From assembly GCA_933228915.1 (NCBI GenBank), contig OW121831.1:4673627-4737626 (forward strand): DNA of 64,000 nt. Reading direction: 5' to 3'. This DNA is from Telmatherina bonti. Taxonomy: Eukaryota > Chordata > Actinopteri > Atheriniformes > Telmatherinidae. Below the pieces are notes generated by a model that did not search any database, was not told the DNA's origin, and saw only the letters and a list, made by a program, of their open reading frames with translations. A program made the position numbers and the translations under genes. Shown here one piece after another: positions 60,593 through 64,000 of the stretch; within the stretch, counting starts at the first letter, position 1; each line of letters begins with the position of its first letter.

Positions 60593-60959
60593 TTTTGCAC
60601 ATCTGTTATGTCATCATTGATGATAAAATAAGTGATGAAATAGCTCCATCTTCATGTTGATGTTTGTTGTTGGGTTTGTAATGATGTGACTTTTTATCCC
60701 GTTACCCATCACTTCCATGTCATGTTGGCGCTGATATTTTACACAGGAACGATGTTTTACAGAACTTTTTGTCTTCAGTGTCGTTATTTAGCACCTAATA
60801 ATCTGACTACTCGTCCTGCAGACGCTCCAGGGCCGTTCTATGTCAACTCAACCAGAGTTGGCAGCTTTACATTTTAGATTTTGATTTATATTTTGAAAGT
60901 TTATCATTTTACAGAAGTAAAGTTGGTTCCCTGGTGCTGAGCTGTTTGTGTTTGTGTGG
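60593..60959. other. no feature recognised
   Basis: Nothing identified before the RNase H relic. Confidence 0.35.
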
Positions 60960-61390
60960 TTCTTTAGCTGCTGAGGATAGGGTTCAAGGTCTTGCCTACG
61001 AACACCTTGAACCCTGCATAATTCTGATGCCAACCATTCTCGGACGGTGGAAGAAGCAGTCCAGAGGAAGGTCTGAGTCATGTTCAGAGTAAGTTCTGGT
61101 GAATCAGCGGAGACAACTGGGCTCCTGTCAGCACTGTACAAAGCTTGGAATTGACTGTTGCCGTCAAGGGGCCACTCTTGCCATGACGAATGAATCATGA
61201 GTCAGGCCACAGACTTTGGAAGTGAAGTAAGCTACAGAGCCATGTGCTTGTTCTGAAGCATCACAGAAGATGTTAAGAGAGTAGTTTGCTGCTTCTGTAG
61301 CTGCCTCTAAAGGCACATACGTCCAGGCCGTTGAGACCAGTGGGACAGTTCCTGGTGGCCTGGACTCTTAAGTGGCCTGTGGTGTTGTAC
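60960..61390 (-). pseudogene. BEL/Pao-type retrotransposon RNase H fragment
   Basis: The minus strand reads WTYVPLEAATEAANYS, then LNIFCDASEQAHGSVAYFTS (RNase H Asp region), DSFVMARVAP, LTGAQLSP, MTQTFLWTASSTVREWLASE and FKVFVGKTLNP, spread over frames by indels. In BEL/Pao elements the order is CDASE...GSVAY, SFVMARSRVAP, LCAALTGAQLA, FWTDSTTVL and KVFVGNRV. This copy has FLWTASS where the family has an Asp. Only this ~430-bp piece was recognised. Confidence 0.7.
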
Positions 61391-62933
61391 AAGTCATGAA
61401 CGAATTGTTCAAAACTCAAGAATCCCTTTACTGACTAAGGAATCATGAGCCCTTGTCACTACTGACTCATTAATTGTCTTGACTCTGCTACTGCTAGCTA
61501 ACCGACTGCAGAGCTAACTGAAGAGATAAAGCAAAATGTCGCTGTTGTGCAACTAAAGTGTAAAAACGATGCAAAGTTCACAGCTGCCACACTTTTAACA
61601 CAAAACAATCATCACAGCCACAGTCCATGAGTCTTGACTCACCTGCTCCCGAGCTCTGAGCCCCTCAACAGCTCGTGGTGCATCGCTCGACTCCCAGTAC
61701 GTACAAAGTGGTACAACTCAACAAAAAGTGGTTAGAATTACGTTGATATTGAATCTTATTGTGGGTCTGTTGGGAGGTTTTTTCTTTTGCCAGTACTCAA
61801 CCTTTATGTTTAATATAACTTTGTTACATTTACAGTGCCTTTTATCTTTAATTTTATATGTGACTTAAAAGAAAAAAAGATCAATCTTACCCCTTTGAGA
61901 TTTGTTGATGTTGATGACTCAAAAGCTCATTTCCCTTTGGTGAGTGACTCATTTAATCTCGATTCAGTTAAAAGAATCATATTTACCATTACTCGTGGCC
62001 TGACTGATAGAAAAAAAATAGTTGTAAATATCAGAGTTGTAAATAAAAAGTTAAAAAAAAAGAAAAGAAAAAGAATCATGTTGCAGCTGATTGGCCAGCA
62101 GAACTTGGCACCGCCCACAAACGAAATGATTTGTGAGTTGGCTCTGATGGCGTTTTAATGAAAACATCAGTAAAGTTTTATTTTCAAAAAGTCATGAAGA
62201 TGCTTGTGGAGAAGTGGAAACCATGCTGCTGTAGTCAACACGAGAGTGTGTGCAGAAAAGAAACTTTGTAAACCAGGAAACAAGAAGAGGAGGCTTTTCC
62301 CTGATCTTCCAGACCTCCACCAGCAGATCTGTCACTGTGACATGATGTGGGTTTACTAGATGTCTACTAGATGTTTACCTTTACTAGATGTCAGATGCAG
62401 GGAAACAGTGTGAAGAGCAGATTCTCCATGAGCTGATGTGTAAGAATGACCTGCTACCACCTCCTGTCCAACCTTTATTCTACAGAAATGTTGCTGCGTT
62501 GTTAAACTTCACATCAGCCCAAACTACACACGATGTTCTAACCATTAATACGCACTGGGTCACATCTGGGTTCACTGGTTTCACCTCACATGTGTTGGTG
62601 GTTCTGCAGAACCAAACAGCTCTGCAGGTGGGCTGCCATCTGAAAAAGTTTGGGAACCCTCACAAGGTTGGACAGTGTCTCATCTTGTAAAGTTGGGTCA
62701 ACTTTGTCATTTTATCTTAAATTTACTGCAGTAATCAGTAATTTAAAGTAAGTACGTTTAAAAGTAAAAGTACAGTAAGTAAATTTAATGTTGTAGTGAA
62801 AGGATTTACATACAGTTCTGTTTTTCAGATTATTTATACAGGAATCAGGCTGGGTTGTTGTCCTGAACCTAATGATGGGGGGTGGGGGACTCTGAACTAA
62901 AGTTTAGTCTTGTGATAATGGGGCTTAAATATA
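61391..62933. other. no gene recognised
   Basis: Two open frames of about 100 codons (61835-62158 and 62388-62690) match nothing I know and lack supporting signals. Confidence 0.4.
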
Positions 62934-62966
62934 AATTTAATTTAATTTAATTTAATTTAATTTAAT
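62934..62966. repeat. (TTTAA)n pentanucleotide repeat
   Basis: About six tandem TTTAA units. Confidence 0.9.
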
Positions 62967-63084
62967 ATTAAGCTTTTGGTGATAATTTACCCAGATGTGT
63001 GTGTGCATGGCCTCATGGTTACAGTACACAAGCAGAGGTGGCCTGAGTGACTCCTGAATTTATGTTTATGTTGGACACTAACTG

Positions 63085-64000
63085 CAAGGTTACTTGCATA
63101 ACCTAAAGTTCTCTTTCATAGCATTTGTTTTGGATATCACTATGAGAAAAATACTTACTCCTGGACTGCATAACCAGAAGGTCATGGGAGACCCCCGTCA
63201 TACAGAATCTCTCACTCACATCCTGTCAGTGTGGCTGGCACCAGACTGAGTAAGGATTGGGCCAGCGGTGACATCAAGCCTGTAAAACTGCTTAAAAGTG
63301 TGAGACAAGGCCCAGCTTGCTGCGGCACAGATCTCTTGAATGGATATTCCCCAGAACAGGGCCCCAAGAAGTAGTGAGGCCCCTGGTCGAGTGGGCACGC
63401 AAACCCTGTGGGGGCTGCAGCCCCTTGGAACTGTAGGCTAACTGTAGGCTAAAGTGCCAACAAACCAGTAGACAGCCGTTGTTTGGAAACCGGCTTTCCC
63501 AAATGAGTCTTAGCCCATGACACAAAGAGTTGATCACTTTTCCTAAAGGTTTCAGTTCTTCCCATAAAGACGTGCACAGATCGCACCGGGCAAAGCATAT
63601 GTAACCATCGCTGCTCCTCAGACAAGAAGGGCGGGGAATTGAAGTACACTAAGTCTGTTAGAGAACATGACCCCAAAACCTTTGGTTAAAAAAAAGCAGG
63701 GTTGGGGACCAAGCTCACCCTTTCATTCCCAGCCGAAAACTTTGTGCATGCTGGATGTAGGCTACTGAGAGAACATGGATTTCACTTACATGCTTGACTG
63801 AAGCAAGTGCCAACAACAGAGCGATCTTTTATGTTGTTACTATGAGATCCACCTGATCCAGTGACTCAAAAGGTGGACTTGTAAAAGCATTTTACCCCAT
63901 CCCAGCAGAGTATCCTGGTTGTGTAGAGAGAAGAATAGGGGACACTGAGTGTTCTCCCAGTTTGCAAACAGGCCCACTGAAAGTTGAACGAAATGTCGCC
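63085..64000 (-). pseudogene. DIRS-type retrotransposon tyrosine recombinase, broken, continues off the edge
   Basis: Read from the right on the minus strand: PPFESLDQVDLIVTT, stop, KIALLLALASVKHVSEIHVL; then HMLCPVRSVHVFMGRTETFR, KSDQLFVSWAKTHLGKPVSK and QRLS. A frameshift near 63450 leads to LAYSSKGLQPPQGLRAHSTR (HxxR box, about 63393). A second frameshift near 63385 leads to SIQEICAAASWALSHTF and FYRLDV (catalytic Tyr, about 63284). This is the DIRS/Ngaro recombinase C-terminal half. The probable first catalytic Arg of SVKRVGDL is His here (63790-63792). The 3' noncoding end with GGTTATGCAAGTAACC runs to about 63085. Confidence 0.82.

Noticed and set aside
61835..62690. Two open frames of about 100 codons near the right end
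   Set aside because: No similarity I recognise; length is within chance for this sequence, and the Lys-rich part reflects an A-rich tract.

Overview
The window looks like a ray-finned (teleost) fish chromosome. The evidence is split coding exons of a vertebrate-type gene, and fish-typical mobile elements: L2-like LINEs with the 3' end found in many fish copies, Tc1 elements, a hAT-like insertion, DIRS and BEL/Pao fragments. Microsatellites and minisatellites are abundant. No prokaryotic or viral gene organisation is visible.

The only host gene I can support is the 5' part of an EML5/EML6-type gene (echinoderm microtubule-associated protein-like, best read as eml6) on the minus strand. Four coding exons join in frame: exon 1 at 41928-42124 with the start codon, exon 2 at 10334-10493, exon 3 at 1697-1795 and exon 4 at 1529-1597. 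Together they give 525 nt, the first 175 codons (HELP region and first WD40-like repeats). The gene runs off the left edge. Intron 1 is about 31.4 kb, intron 2 about 8.5 kb and intron 3 only 99 bp.

These introns are packed with tandem arrays: a 29-bp array (3426-9655), 31-bp (10730-10885), 33/30-bp (15991-18836), GACA-type (19095-19438), 27-bp (21547-22272), triplet-based (23991-25530), 11-bp (30830-34775), TACTTC-type (35058-35625) and 38-bp (35751-36412). They sum to about 17 kb of the 40.6 kb between exon 4 and exon 1. A 22-bp array and a CpG-rich block lie just upstream of exon 1. Right of about 43 kb, large arrays stop.

Several arrays grew from mobile or dispersed repeat sequence. The clearest is the 29-bp array, whose unit matches the part of a Tc1 transposase gene just after the catalytic glutamate, with a decayed Tc1 copy directly to its left. 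The 27-bp and 38-bp arrays each abut one of two inverted copies of the same ~110-bp dispersed sequence. Exon 2 and exon 3 donors are each followed directly by a dinucleotide tract, CA-type and GU-type in the RNA, which are complementary.

The right 21 kb is AT-richer and made of nested or decayed mobile elements: tRNA-like repeats, an apparently uncatalogued ~0.4-0.5 kb repeat family in several copies, a solo LTR, a minus-strand LINE, a 5'-truncated Tc1 element, a nearly complete L2-like LINE with an esterase-type ORF1, a TTAA-flanked element, a BEL/Pao RNase H relic and a DIRS tyrosine-recombinase relic at the right edge. All mobile-element genes seen carry stops, frameshifts or truncations.
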